Below are positions 24,856 to 33,505 of a DNA stretch of 64,000 bases, piece by piece. The translations under genes and the position numbers were made by a program. Position 1 is the stretch's first letter. Every line of letters starts with the position of its first letter. This DNA is from Nitrococcus mobilis Nb-231 (GTDB taxonomy: Bacteria; Pseudomonadota; Gammaproteobacteria; Nitrococcales; Nitrococcaceae), in contig NZ_CH672427.1 of the NCBI RefSeq assembly GCF_000153205.1, positions 3,216,596 through 3,280,595 on the forward strand, given 5' to 3'. The notes beneath the pieces are model-generated. The model ran no database searches. It had not been told where the DNA came from and worked only from the letters and a program-made list of their open reading frames with translations.

Positions 24856-27254
24856 TATTTGGCGATCTTTTTTGCTTCAATATCCCATTGAAAAACATAC
24901 AGCCAGTCATGATTGATTAATTGAGCGACGGCTTCATGTCGCTCGACGATATCCGCGATCGCTTCCCGTGGCGCAGCCAGATAGACGCTCAACCGTAATG
25001 GCTGGTGCATCCACTGCCGACCGTTGTGCAGGCACTGCAGCGGCAGGCCAATGCGCAGATCGCCGCCGTTGCCTTCGAATACGCCCAGGTTGCCGCCAAC
25101 GACGTTGTGCAGAACTTTGTTGCCGCTGCCGTATTTCAAATTGTCGCTGACCGACGCGTTATATTGCATGTTGATCCAATGGGTGACCACCATGGGCGCA
25201 GTCATGATCAGCTCCAGCACTTTAAAGTCTTGATCCTGCCGCCATTCGTAGTCGTGCAGAAAGCTGCGGCCGGCAAAATCGAGATGCCGGGTACGAAGGC
25301 GTGGAGCCACGATAAAACAGGCGTTATTGGCCAAGCCCCATTCCGGTCGGACTTGCGACCAGTCCCCGGCGCGCCGCCTAATCGACTGCGTCAGGTTCGC
25401 CTGTTTGTTCGTATGCAGGTCCAGCTTTGCCGCTCGCTCCTGGCGAACACGCTGGCCGGCAGCTTTTAGCCAGCCGCTGAGTTGCTCGCTCACCTTGGCG
25501 TCGAAGCAGTCGATATCGTCGGTAGTGGTATTGTGCAGGGCAGCCACAAAACGGGTCTGCTCGGGAATGATGATACCCTGCTTTGACATCGATTCACGGA
25601 GTGTTGGCTCGTTGAGCAATTGCGCCAAAACGCGCACGTTAATTTCACCGGTTTGCCCGCCACAGGCACCACAGTCAAGTCCGGCTGCATGGGGGTTATT
25701 GCGGCTTTGGCTACCGTGTCCCACCAGCAGGACCAGCGGGGCAAAGTTTTTGGTCAGCCCCATGGCTCCTAATATTCCGGCGGCAAGCTCGGTTTTCTCT
25801 GCCAGCGTGAGCGGCGCTCCGTCTCGGCTTAGCAGCCAGGACCCACTCTGGGGCAGGTCGTTCACTGGATGTCGGTGAGCGCCGGGGATAAAGCTATCTT
25901 TCAGCAGTTTGAAAGCATAGCGCAAGCCCGTCGCCTCGATCAGGCTGAAAGTGGCCGGGGGCGCATCGTTCAATTCCTGCCAGCGCGCCAGCCTATTCAG
26001 GTGTTTTTGGCGGTGCTCGCCGACAGCTGCCCCCGGATCGTCGCCTTCAGCAATCTGAATCGTCGGTTTGAGTAGCCCCGGCAGTTGCGGCCGTTGCAAA
26101 GCGCTGCCAACCGGTTGATACTCCAGCGGCAGGCCAAAAAAGCCGGCGAAACCGAGCGTTTCAATGGCCGGATGCTGGGCTTCCAGGGCCCGGCGCATGG
26201 GCTCGGAGCGCACATCGATACAAAAGGCGGCCTGCAGCACCGGGGGAGTCGGTGCAACATAGGGCGGCGGCTGGCGCAACTGAGTATGCAGCTCTTCCTG
26301 GTAGGACAGTTCGGCCGCCCGCTGCCAAACCCAGGTTAACCGTTGCGCCTGGCGATGCGAATCGATGATTTGCGGAAGGCGAGTCCATTGCTGTTGCCAC
26401 TCGGAGCGCAAATGGCGGGCTTCAGCGGTGTGCATGGCGGCACAGTGGCGCCAAAGCGCCAGTTCCCACCCAAGGCGCACGGCGAGCAGTTCTACCATCA
26501 AGCCGTACTCTGTCTGGCCGTCGAGGCGAGCCTGCCAGCGCCGATAAGCGACCCAGGACGCCCAACCGTTGATGTCTAGCAACAGTGCATGCAGGTAATC
26601 CGCCAAGTAAACCTGATCCCCGGCCAGTTCATCGAACGCTTGCGCCAGCAATTCCTCATGCTCATCGGGCAGTGCGGCGAACTGTGAACGCAATTTCGGC
26701 TCGGCCATAAGAATCTCTAGGCCGCGGTCCTGACGAGTGACTTCCAACCAGTCCCGATAAAGTCCCTGTTCGGCGTTGGCGTCTGCGTTAAACGGGCCGC
26801 CTGGTTGAAAGAAGCCGACACAAAACTGGCTGATCTGGTAAGTGATTTCGTCGCGCCAGGCCATGCGATGTTGGCGGTCGCGGTGACTGTCGAGCCAATC
26901 GGAAACGTTATGCCAATGGCTCTGCCGCTCGGGCACCCGTAAGTGAGTAAGCAAATCGTCGACACTCGCCGTTTCGCCAAGCAATCGCGCCGCTTGTTGG
27001 AGATGGTGACGCTGAATCTGGTGCGACCAGAGTTCGGCGAAATAGTCTTTCGGCATCAAGCAGTGAGCCCGAGCCAATGCCGCCAGCAGTGCCGAGGTCT
27101 CAGCCAGCGAGCGATCGCGTAGTTCCCACCAGGGATTCACCGCAATCATCTGGTCCAACGGCCAGGCGGGTGCAATGCGTTGGCATGCCTGCTGCACGGC
27201 CTGTTTTTGATCGTCCAGCAGCACGGCGGCGGATGGTTGGAGTGCAGCCTTCAT
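24798..27254 (-). CDS. dabA: Inorganic carbon transporter subunit DabA (DUF2309)
   Basis: 818 residues from ATG 27254, which overlaps the dabB stop by ATGA. DabA is the cytoplasmic, carbonic-anhydrase-like subunit of the DAB system, which takes up CO2 and traps it as bicarbonate using the proton gradient through DabB. The zinc site is intact: FCIDVRSEP gives Cys345 and Asp347, HGSQSRNNP gives His513 and LDCGACGG gives Cys528. The spacing (168 and 15 residues) is close to that of the Halothiobacillus protein (173 and 15). The pair suggests an autotroph, or a host needing CO2 supplementation. A start 102 bp further upstream would lie inside dabB. The last residues, KWHDAGVSISTASTR, are unusual for the family and may reflect the island junction. 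Confidence 0.92.
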   Translation of the reverse strand: MKAALQPSAAVLLDDQKQAVQQACQRIAPAWPLDQMIAVNPWWELRDRSLAETSALLAALARAHCLMPKDYFAELWSHQIQRHHLQQAARLLGETASVDDLLTHLRVPERQSHWHNVSDWLDSHRDRQHRMAWRDEITYQISQFCVGFFQPGGPFNADANAEQGLYRDWLEVTRQDRGLEILMAEPKLRSQFAALPDEHEELLAQAFDELAGDQVYLADYLHALLLDINGWASWVAYRRWQARLDGQTEYGLMVELLAVRLGWELALWRHCAAMHTAEARHLRSEWQQQWTRLPQIIDSHRQAQRLTWVWQRAAELSYQEELHTQLRQPPPYVAPTPPVLQAAFCIDVRSEPMRRALEAQHPAIETLGFAGFFGLPLEYQPVGSALQRPQLPGLLKPTIQIAEGDDPGAAVGEHRQKHLNRLARWQELNDAPPATFSLIEATGLRYAFKLLKDSFIPGAHRHPVNDLPQSGSWLLSRDGAPLTLAEKTELAAGILGAMGLTKNFAPLVLLVGHGSQSRNNPHAAGLDCGACGGQTGEINVRVLAQLLNEPTLRESMSKQGIIIPEQTRFVAALHNTTTDDIDCFDAKVSEQLSGWLKAAGQRVRQERAAKLDLHTNKQANLTQSIRRRAGDWSQVRPEWGLANNACFIVAPRLRTRHLDFAGRSFLHDYEWRQDQDFKVLELIMTAPMVVTHWINMQYNASVSDNLKYGSGNKVLHNVVGGNLGVFEGNGGDLRIGLPLQCLHNGRQWMHQPLRLSVYLAAPREAIADIVERHEAVAQLINHDWLYVFQWDIEAKKIAKYYKSKWHDAGVSISTASTR

Positions 27255-28795
27255 GACAGGGACTCCCGGTTCAACAAGGGTTGCGGTAGTTGTTTGGCAT
27301 TGGCGCGGACTGGCAATCGAATAGGCCACACCGCCAAGGTAGTGCGAGTGGCCCATTCATCCAGGTAAAGGCCCGCGTAGATCGACTGCCACAGCCGCCG
27401 GCCTAGGGCGCTGTTCGGGGCGTAGCGCAGCAGGATATAGCCGAGGAACAGCGACGCGACCAACAAACAGACCCAGGCATCGCCCAGCGCGCCGGCGCTT
27501 GGCGGTAATTCTGGTGCAAGCCAAGCAGCGCCGCTTTTTTGCAGGCCGTAGGCCGTGATCAGCACCACCGCCAAGCCCAGCGCCGGTAATAGCTTGCCAG
27601 CGTGCAGCCGGCCGGCGCGCTCGGCCAAGACCAAGGACAGAGTCAGCGTCAGCAGCAGCCAGGGACTGTACGGGCCTGCTGGAGCCAGGTAGGCGACCGG
27701 CGCCGCCACCAGAGCAGTGGACAATAAGGCTGCCTCCAGCCAGGCTCGGGCATCGGGTCGGCCGGCCGGCGCCAGTTGGCGATAGAGTTGAGCTTCGACG
27801 GTTGAACCGGCGTTGAGAAAAGCATAGGCCTTATAGCACGAGTGGGCGATCAGGTGCAGCAGCGCCAACTCGAACAAGCCGAGCGCACACTCCACGAGCA
27901 TCAATCCCATCTGTGCACAGGTCGACCAGGCCAGTCTTACCTTGATACTGGTACGGGTCATCATGATCAGGCCGGCCAGCAGTGTGGTCAGTCCTGCAAA
28001 CACCAGCAACAGCCACTGTGCGGCAGCGGCCTGGGTCAGCAGCGGGGCAAACAAAATCAGCAGATAACCGCCCAGATTGATGATACCCGCGTGCAGCAGC
28101 GCCGATACAGGCGTTGGCGCCTCCACCACCTGAATGAGCCAGCCATGGACCGGCAACTGAGCGCACTTGATGAGGGCTGTCAACGCCAGCAGCAGTGCCG
28201 CTATTTGTTCATAGAGGCTCAGTTGCGCTACCGGATAGGCGGCAACGATCTCGTCGATCCGCCAGGTACCGTGTTCGGCATACAACAATAGCGCGGCGCC
28301 GAGCAGCGAGCCCTCCGCGATTCGGGCAAAGAGGAATTTCTTATGGGCGGCCAGCGCGGCGCGCGGACGTTCCGGATAGAACATCAGCAATTGATGCAGA
28401 CTGAGGCTGATGGCGATCCAGGCAGCCAGTAGCAGTAATAAGTGGTTGCTGATCACCACCACTGAGACCGCCGCCAGCGTTAATTGCAGGCTGCAGTAGT
28501 AATGGCTCTCGCGGCGCTCGCCGGCTAGATAGTGTTGGGAATAGCGCGCGATGATCAAACCGATAAAACTGATCAACAACAGCATAACAAGGCTCACCGG
28601 GGACGATGAAAGCCACGGCAGTGGATGCGCCTCGGCGAACAGCGCTTGGCTTGTTGCCGCTAGCATTGCCAGCGAGAACAAAAACTGGGAGCCGGTAGCG
28701 CGGGCTGGGTCCAGGTGAGCGCGTGTGGCGCCAATTAGGTAAGCAAAGGGTACTGCAGCCAGTGTCAGCGACAATGCAATCTGTACGAGTGTCAC
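27251..28795 (-). CDS. dabB: Inorganic carbon transporter membrane subunit DabB (NuoL-like)
   Basis: 514 residues, about 13 membrane helices, related to the NuoL/MrpA proton-translocating subunits. The conserved helix region LIKCAQLPVHGWLIQVVEA followed by PTPVSALLHAG carries the lysine and histidine residues of proton channels. It would couple proton entry to CO2 hydration by DabA. The start is GTG 28795, supported by AAAGGAG 7 bases before it. The stop overlaps the dabA start, so the pair is translationally coupled. No LysR-type DabR gene is adjacent. Without the dabA neighbour it could be mistaken for an Mrp antiporter or NADH dehydrogenase subunit. Confidence 0.92.
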   Translation of the reverse strand: MTLVQIALSLTLAAVPFAYLIGATRAHLDPARATGSQFLFSLAMLAATSQALFAEAHPLPWLSSSPVSLVMLLLISFIGLIIARYSQHYLAGERRESHYYCSLQLTLAAVSVVVISNHLLLLLAAWIAISLSLHQLLMFYPERPRAALAAHKKFLFARIAEGSLLGAALLLYAEHGTWRIDEIVAAYPVAQLSLYEQIAALLLALTALIKCAQLPVHGWLIQVVEAPTPVSALLHAGIINLGGYLLILFAPLLTQAAAAQWLLLVFAGLTTLLAGLIMMTRTSIKVRLAWSTCAQMGLMLVECALGLFELALLHLIAHSCYKAYAFLNAGSTVEAQLYRQLAPAGRPDARAWLEAALLSTALVAAPVAYLAPAGPYSPWLLLTLTLSLVLAERAGRLHAGKLLPALGLAVVLITAYGLQKSGAAWLAPELPPSAGALGDAWVCLLVASLFLGYILLRYAPNSALGRRLWQSIYAGLYLDEWATRTTLAVWPIRLPVRANAKQLPQPLLNRESLS

Positions 28796-28936
28796 TTCTA
28801 TCTCCTTTACACCGATGAGGCTTCAGTTGGATTGAGTGTATGCAGAAGAAGTGATAAAGCATATTTTAATCTCGATAACTATTGATTTAATGATTATTTA
28901 ATATAAAGAGCGCCTCTAAACATATCTCAGCTATGT
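28796..28936 (-). promoter_or_regulatory. AT-rich leader upstream of dabBA
   Basis: This 141-bp stretch before dabB is far more AT-rich than its surroundings. On the minus strand it holds two direct copies of ATTAAAT four bases apart (about 28879-28896) and several TATAAT-like hexamers, so it is the likely promoter region. No single -35/-10 pair is convincing. Confidence 0.35.
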
Positions 28937-28959
28937 GTGTCGAAGCTGTTGAGATGCTT

Positions 28960-29395
28960 TGAAAGAAGGAGGCGGGAGCGTGCAACAGCCGAAGACAGCT
29001 ATTTTGACTGGATGCAACGCTTCTCGACCCAGCAAGCCTGCCTGGAAGAGTGGCGCACCACCGCTGACCCAAGGGGTTTATCTGTCCACGCTGTGGCCAT
29101 GATCAAGGCTGCTGGATCGGCACCCGGGGCTGTATCAGTGCACTCGTTGCCGCTATCACTGCTCGGTGACCGCGGGCACGCTTTTTCATCATCATACGCG
29201 AATGGCACTGCCCAAGTGGTTCGCTATCCTGCTCCCCTTGAAAGCCAAGCCATGGGCGATTGGGATGGAATCTATCGACTCAGTGGCCTGGTGGAGCTTG
29301 ATGAGGCCTTTATCGGAGGGCGCCGGCCGGGAAAACGCGGACGCGACGCCGCCGGCAAGACACCGATGCTGTGGGTGCTGAGCGCGGCACCGATG
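28960..29395 (+). mobile_element. IS1595-family transposase remnant (ISXO2-like)
   Basis: Frames here read FDWMQRFSTQQACLEEW, then in other frames a short YQCTRCRYHCSVTAGTLFHH zinc-ribbon-like part and MALPKWFAILLPLK, then YRLSGLVELDEAFIGGRRPGK. These are the N-terminal, zinc-ribbon and first catalytic parts of IS1595-family transposases. At least two frameshifts separate them and the rest of the DDE domain is missing, so the element is dead. A 210-codon open frame through the region is a composite and not a gene. Confidence 0.6.
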
Positions 29396-29642
29396 CTCTG
29401 GCGGCACATGACTGCGCCCGCGCCGTGGAGCAAACGGCAGCCCGGCACCGGCGCCTGCAGAAATCGCCTCGCTCGGCGAGCGCCTTGCCAAAAGGCTCGA
29501 TGCGCAGGAGGCCGGCAAGGCGCTACGCGGTCGGCCCACCTCGGATCGACGCGCCTAGCAGCGCCTTAGCCGCATCGTCGATCCGTGGAGTTAACCCGCT
29601 TTCGTGGACATCTGACTCTTTGAGTAGCAACAGGAGTTCGAG

Positions 29643-29963
29643 ATGTCACGAACCGGACCGCCATACCCACCGGAGTTTCGGCAACAGATAATCGATCTGG
29701 TGCGCAATGGCCGCACGCCGTGGGAGCTGGCGAAAGAGTTTGAGCCCTCTGCGCAGACCATCATGAACTGGGTGGCACAGGCCGGCCGGGACGCCGGTGA
29801 GCGCCATGATGGCCTCACGAGTGCCGAGCATGAGGAGTTGCGCCGGCTACGCCGGGAGAACAAGCGCCTGCGCAAGGAACGCGAGATCTTGTCAAAAGCC
29901 GCGGCCTGGTTCGCTCGGGAGACCGATGCCGTGCCACCGAAATCTTCAGGTTCGTCGAAGTGA
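29643..29963 (+). CDS. IS3 transposase OrfA
   Basis: 106 residues with an N-terminal helix-turn-helix (PPEFRQQIIDLVRNGRTPWE, then LAKEFEPSAQTIMNWV) and a C-terminal leucine-zipper-like coil (EELRRLRRENKRLRKEREIL). It binds the element ends and dimerises. ATG 29643 follows CAGGAGTTCGAG. Its stop overlaps the GTG start of orfB, where IS3 elements normally make the OrfAB fusion by -1 frameshifting. The frame is intact. Confidence 0.88.
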   Translation: MSRTGPPYPPEFRQQIIDLVRNGRTPWELAKEFEPSAQTIMNWVAQAGRDAGERHDGLTSAEHEELRRLRRENKRLRKEREILSKAAAWFARETDAVPPKSSGSSK

Positions 29964-30818
29964 ATCGGGCCTGTCACAGCGTGGCCACCATGTGCCGAGT
30001 GCTGGACGTCTCCCCCAGCGGCTACTATGCGTGGCGAAACCGCACGCCCTCGGTGCGCTCGGCGACCGATGCGGCGCTCACCGAGCGTATCGAGGCCATT
30101 CACCAGGGAACGGGGGAGACCTATGGGGCACCCCGAATCCACGCGGCACTCAGAGACGAGAGCTGGTGCGTTGGTCGCAAGCGGATTGCCCGGCTGATGA
30201 GTAGCGCTGGTCTGCAGGGGATAACCCGGCGCAAGGGCACCTTCACCACAGAGCGCGATAAGGGCCGCCGGAGCGAGCCGGATCTCGTCGAGCGGGATTT
30301 TACGGCCGATGCGCCGAACGAGCTCTATGTCTTCGATACCAGCTACATCCCGACCTGGGGCGGTTTTCTGTACTTGGCGGTGGTACTCGACGTCTTGAGT
30401 CGGCGTATCGTGGGCTGGTCGATGGCCACGCACCTGAAGAGCCAGCTGGTAGTGGATGCTCTGGATATGGCGTTGTGCCAGCGCCAGCCTGAGGGCGTGA
30501 TCCACCATAGCGATCAAGGCTGTCAGCTTAGGTTCAAGGAGTTGTCGCGACGCTGGCGTGCGAGCGTCGATGGGCTCGGTCGGTGATTGCTTCGACAACG
30601 CCATGGCCGAGAGCCTCTTCGCCACATTGGAGTGTGAACTGCTGGACCGGCGTCGGTTCCGCAACCCATCCGAGGCACGGCGGGCGGTGTTCCGGTTCAT
30701 CGAAGGCTGGTACAACCCGCACCGGCGCCACTCTGGGATCGGTAACCAATCACCCGTGAATTACGAGAGGATGCACGCCGAACGTACCTTGGAACTCAAC
30801 TCCAAACCTGTCCACTGA
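29960..30818 (+). pseudogene. IS3 transposase OrfB, frameshifted
   Basis: The frame from GTG 29960 carries an HTH_21-like part (ERIEAIHQGTGETYGAPRI) and the rve integrase core with the first two acidic residues in YVFDTSYIPTWGGF and VIHHSDQGCQ. After about 30530 the reading changes: the first frame ends at 30586, while another frame continues RASMGSVGDCFDNAMAESLF, with the catalytic glutamate, to WYNPHRRHSGIGNQSPVNYE and stops at 30818. The frameshift lies near 30535-30550, between the second and third catalytic residues, so no active product is expected. A long minus-strand frame opposite is a shadow. Confidence 0.85.
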
Positions 30819-31073
30819 AACGGGGGAACTCCAATCCGGAAGTCGCCCGTAAGGCCAGACAAATGGCTCGCAAGTTATCCCAAGAGCAACGTAGGCAAGC
30901 CTACCCGTGCAGGATCTAGGTGATACAGTCACGCTGATGGGCCATACAGCGTTCGCTTGGCTCGATGCAGTCTATCTCGGGTTAAGGTGCTCGGCGGCCA
31001 ATGCACGCACTATCCGACCGGCGGCAAGCGGCACTCGCAATGGGGAAGGTCGTAAACCTGAGCACTGATCCTC

Positions 31074-31746
31074 GCCGATACGCGACTCCCGATCGCGGCC
31101 AACCTCGTCGAGGGGTTGAACTTGTCGCGCTTGCCGGACCCCGGATCCCGTCCGGACGCCAGCGATTGGTCGGTTCGCCTGACCCTCACCCCGGCGAGCG
31201 CGGACAGCGTCGATGCCTTTGCCGTATCGGCGGGCCCGCCCGGGACGATGGCGATGACGATGGACACATCCGGGATCGGTATAGACGTCGACGACACCGA
31301 CGAGATCTTCTACGGCGCCCTAAAATGGGTATTGACGATCGGCGCCTCGCTCGGCGCCCAGCTGAGCCTGCTCGCGCAGTCACTCGACGACTCGACGCCG
31401 GGCCGGGGAGCTCACCGTCGACGGCACGCCGGACGCGCTTGTCGTCGTCGAGGGCAACATCGTCCTATTCGCCCAGGTGATCATCGTCGGGATGCGCGCG
31501 CGGCTCCGGTCCGCGGAGTATTCGAAGGGGCTGCGTCGCTTCGCGATCTTCCAGCTCGATGACCGTCGCAAGTTCCGAGCCCAGGAGCTCGCTCGGCTCA
31601 TGAAGGCAGGCAAGATCGCGGTCTCTGGTTTCCACGATGTCGGCGGCGACTACGTGCGATCGGACAACGACGATTCGCTCGCCAACAACCTGCTCCAGTC
31701 CTTCAAGGACAACGAGACGCGAGAGGTCGTAGTCAAGAACCTTTGA
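31074..31746 (+). pseudogene. Phage-like hypothetical gene broken by a frameshift
   Basis: One frame reads LADTRLPIAANLVEGLNLSR through DPGSRPDASDWSVRLTLTP and TIGASLGAQLSLLAQSLDD up to about 31405. A different frame carries on with TVDGTPDALVVVEGNIVLFA, RSAEYSKGLRRFAIFQLDD and NDDSLANNLLQSFKDNE to the stop at 31746. The two parts read as one protein of about 220 residues with a single indel near 31405-31412. I do not recognise the family. Neighbours (DUF2280 and a small helical protein) suggest a phage or integrative-element origin. A separate gene starting at ATG 31477 is possible but less likely. Confidence 0.4.
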
Positions 31747-32024
31747 CTCGTCAGCGCGAGCACCGGCTCGTCCCTTCCGGCCGCAAGTAGACGGCGCATA
31801 CTCCGCGGCAGCTCCGCGAGCAACATTCCAAACGATGGGAGGTGCGGTGACCCTGAAGAGACTCGAGATTACCCAATCGCACAGCCGCCGCTATCGGCCG
31901 TTCACGGGCCAAGCTGTACCAGACCTGTGTTAAGGAACGAATCGGATCACGATGCGTTATGGCCGAATCGGTTTCGCGGTAACACGAAGCGACGCCGGGC
32001 GGCTCGGCGAGTTGAGGTGCGCTG

Positions 32025-32525
32025 ATGATCAAGCGAGCTAAACGGGTGGCCAACAAGCTGACCGAGACCCAAAAAGAACATCTCGTACAGCGACTAGCGT
32101 GTTTCGAGTCGCCCAAGGAGGCGGCCGATGCGCTCAACGCAGAGCATGGCGTTAGGATCTCGCCGCAGGGCGCCGAGCGCTACGATCCGACTAAGCGCGC
32201 CGAGTTCCTCGCTAACCTCAAGGCCATCCCCGAGGCCAACAAGGCCGTGCGCATCCGCCAGTTGGCGCATGCCTCCCGGGCGTTCAAGGCCAAGGGCAAC
32301 TACCGCGATATGGCCGACATGCTCGAGCGGATCGCCAAGGAGGTCGGTGACGTGTATTCAAACCGCCGTGAGGTCACCGGTCGCGGCGGCGGTCCGCTGC
32401 GGGCGGACTATAGCGATCTGACCGACGAACAGCTCAATGCCCGGATCGTCCAACTCCTCGGGATCACCGGGTTGCCCGTGCTCGACGAGGAGAAGGGAAG
32501 TAGCACTGGTCGCGGCCTCAATTGA
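32025..32525 (+). CDS. DUF2280-family phage protein
   Basis: 166 residues. EHLVQRLACFESPKEAADAL, the middle YDPTKRAEF and the later MLERIAKEVGDVYSNRREV match DUF2280, a family of prophage proteins usually found near terminase genes and sometimes considered small-terminase-like. The frame is intact and starts at ATG 32025 after TTGAGGTGCGCTG, a moderate ribosome site. No large terminase, portal or capsid gene is next to it, so it is probably a survivor of a decayed prophage. DNA packaging as function is family-based guesswork. Confidence 0.65.
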   Translation: MIKRAKRVANKLTETQKEHLVQRLACFESPKEAADALNAEHGVRISPQGAERYDPTKRAEFLANLKAIPEANKAVRIRQLAHASRAFKAKGNYRDMADMLERIAKEVGDVYSNRREVTGRGGGPLRADYSDLTDEQLNARIVQLLGITGLPVLDEEKGSSTGRGLN

Positions 32526-32856
32526 GGAGTCGCGGATCGCGAGCCCGTTCGCAGCGAAGCACGACCGCCAAGCATGCAGCTAGCAGCAGGTCATCCTTAG
32601 CGGCGTTGCTCGCGGAAGCCGGGCGGGAAGTGGTGAACGTGATCGAGCGTCAAGCTGCGTACTATGACCCGGCTATGAGCTAACCTTCGCCAATTTTCGC
32701 CACCAATCGCCAAATGTTCGCCACGCCGAAAGCCAAGCGTACCAACGGTTTTCGCCGGATTCGCCGCTTTCGCCATCCCTGGACGCCAACGGTGCTGCCC
32801 GCTCCCAATCCTGCGCGCCTGCTATCCTGCCCGTTACAAGGTAACAGGAGATTGCC
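32526..32856. repeat. Gene-poor stretch with clustered TTCGCC hexamers
   Basis: No convincing gene lies here. A + strand frame reads AALLAEAGREVVNVIERQAA up to TAA near 32680 without a start, perhaps a phage remnant. Between 32686 and 32775 the motif TTCGCC or ATCGCC occurs seven times in irregular spacing (about 32686, 32696, 32706, 32716, 32750, 32760, 32769), most as TTCGCCA. This could be a set of binding sites upstream of the small gene at 32857 or a chance of composition. Confidence 0.35.
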
Positions 32857-33102
32857 ATGGGCATGAGCACAGCGGAGCGGCAACGCGCTTACCGGAGGCG
32901 GCATTTGAGGGATGGTGCGGACGAGCGATTAAGCATGGTAGTACCCGTGCAGGTAAAGCGGCGCCTCGAACGGCTGGCTCGCCATCGCGGGGTTAGCCAG
33001 CGCGTCATGCTAGCAGTGGCGTTAGCGAGCCTGGAGCAGGAGATACTGAATGGAATGGATGACACGTCGGCGTTTTACGACAGCGCAGGAGGGTCGCTCT
33101 AA
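32857..33102 (+). CDS. Small helical phage/plasmid-type protein, ribbon-helix-helix-like
   Basis: 81 residues. The N-terminus MSTAERQRAYRRRHLRDGAD, then LSMVVPVQVKRRLERLARHR and SQRVMLAVALASLEQEIL, resembles small regulators of phages and plasmids in which a strand is followed by two helices. ATG 32857 has AGGAG 12 bases before it; ATG 32863 is a second choice. It overlaps the next short frame by TAATG. It may bind DNA, perhaps the repeated hexamers just upstream, but this is inference. The frame is intact. Confidence 0.5.
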   Translation: MGMSTAERQRAYRRRHLRDGADERLSMVVPVQVKRRLERLARHRGVSQRVMLAVALASLEQEILNGMDDTSAFYDSAGGSL

Positions 33103-33248
33103 TGGAAAGCCATCCACGAGCGTGCCCGGGACATGACTGCCGTCATGGAGTGTCGGTTTTGCGTGGCGTCGGATGCGGGAACGTTTCTCTACAGAAGCGG
33201 ATGGCGCGGGAGGAAGCACGGGAACGGCTGGCCGAACCGGCCTCATAG
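33102..33248 (+). CDS. Very short coupled frame, hypothetical
   Basis: 48 codons from ATG 33102, sharing one base with the TAA of the preceding gene. It encodes MESHPRACPGHDCRHGVSVL and ends with EEARERLAEPAS. Cysteine and histidine spacing (C-x4-C-x2-H in the first part) is suggestive but short. No homolog is recognised. The TAATG coupling is its only support; chance is a real alternative. Confidence 0.25.
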   Translation: MESHPRACPGHDCRHGVSVLRGVGCGNVSLQKRMAREEARERLAEPAS

Positions 33249-33379
33249 GAACGCCGAAGTCGCTGGGGGCGACGGACTAAAGGTAGATTTGGAAGGTTAA
33301 AAGCGAGTTATGCCTCTACATAGTCTCTACATGAGAGGAGGGCGGCTACCGAGAGAATTACTTAAGTATTTGTTTTATC

Positions 33380-33455
33380 TGGTGGGCCGTCTAGGATTCG
33401 AACCTAGGACCAGCGGATTAAAAGTCCGATGCTCTACCAGCTGAGCTAACGGCCC
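33380..33455 (-). tRNA. tRNA-Lys (anticodon TTT), CCA encoded
   Basis: On the minus strand the gene reads GGGCCGTTAGCTCAGCTGGT, then the anticodon arm CGGACTTTTAATCCG with loop CTTTTAA (anticodon TTT), then the T arm CTAGGTTCGAATCCTAG and the acceptor GGCCC, discriminator A and encoded CCA. It is 76 bases and all stems pair. It follows queC. Its 3' end faces the accessory island on the left, the geometry of a tRNA used as an integration site. Confidence 0.97.
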
Positions 33456-33505
33456 ATCGCGAAAAGGAGACTAATAGTACCGAACAAGCCCGCTGTTAAC
33501 AATCA

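Larger units (their letters stand above)
29586..30833 (+). mobile_element. IS3-family insertion sequence, 1248 bp, with IRs and TSD
   Basis: The ends are imperfect 25-bp inverted repeats: TGGAGTTAACCCGCTTTCGT at the left and the complement of TGGAGTTCCCCCGTTTCAGT at the right, 20 of 25 bases matching over the full repeats. The flanks are a 5-bp direct repeat, ATCCG at 29581-29585 and 30834-30838. Two overlapping frames, orfA and orfB, fill it in the usual IS3 arrangement. orfB has a frameshift, so it cannot move by itself. The intact ends and target repeat show that it arrived later than the other IS fragments in the island. Confidence 0.85.
29440..30912 (+). pseudogene. Short phage-like frame split by the IS3 insertion
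   Basis: Before the IS the frame reads PAEIASLGERLAKRLDAQEA and, after one TAG at 29556-29558, RLSRIVDP. Directly after the IS and its target repeat the same frame continues EVARKARQMARKLSQEQRRQ and stops near 30910. Removing the IS and one copy of ATCCG restores one frame. Charged helical content suggests a small phage or DNA-associated protein, but I do not recognise it. The internal TAG shows that it was already decaying. Confidence 0.4.

Noticed and set aside
27254-27356. Longer N-terminus of DabA
   Set aside because: It lies inside dabB; the ATGA overlap at 27254 is the normal coupled start.
28937-29569. 210-codon frame as a real gene
   Set aside because: Only parts match IS1595 transposase in this frame; the rest of the match needs other frames.
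29591-30715. 374-codon minus-strand frame over the IS3 element
   Set aside because: It is the mirror of orfA/orfB, a well-known false frame of IS3 elements.
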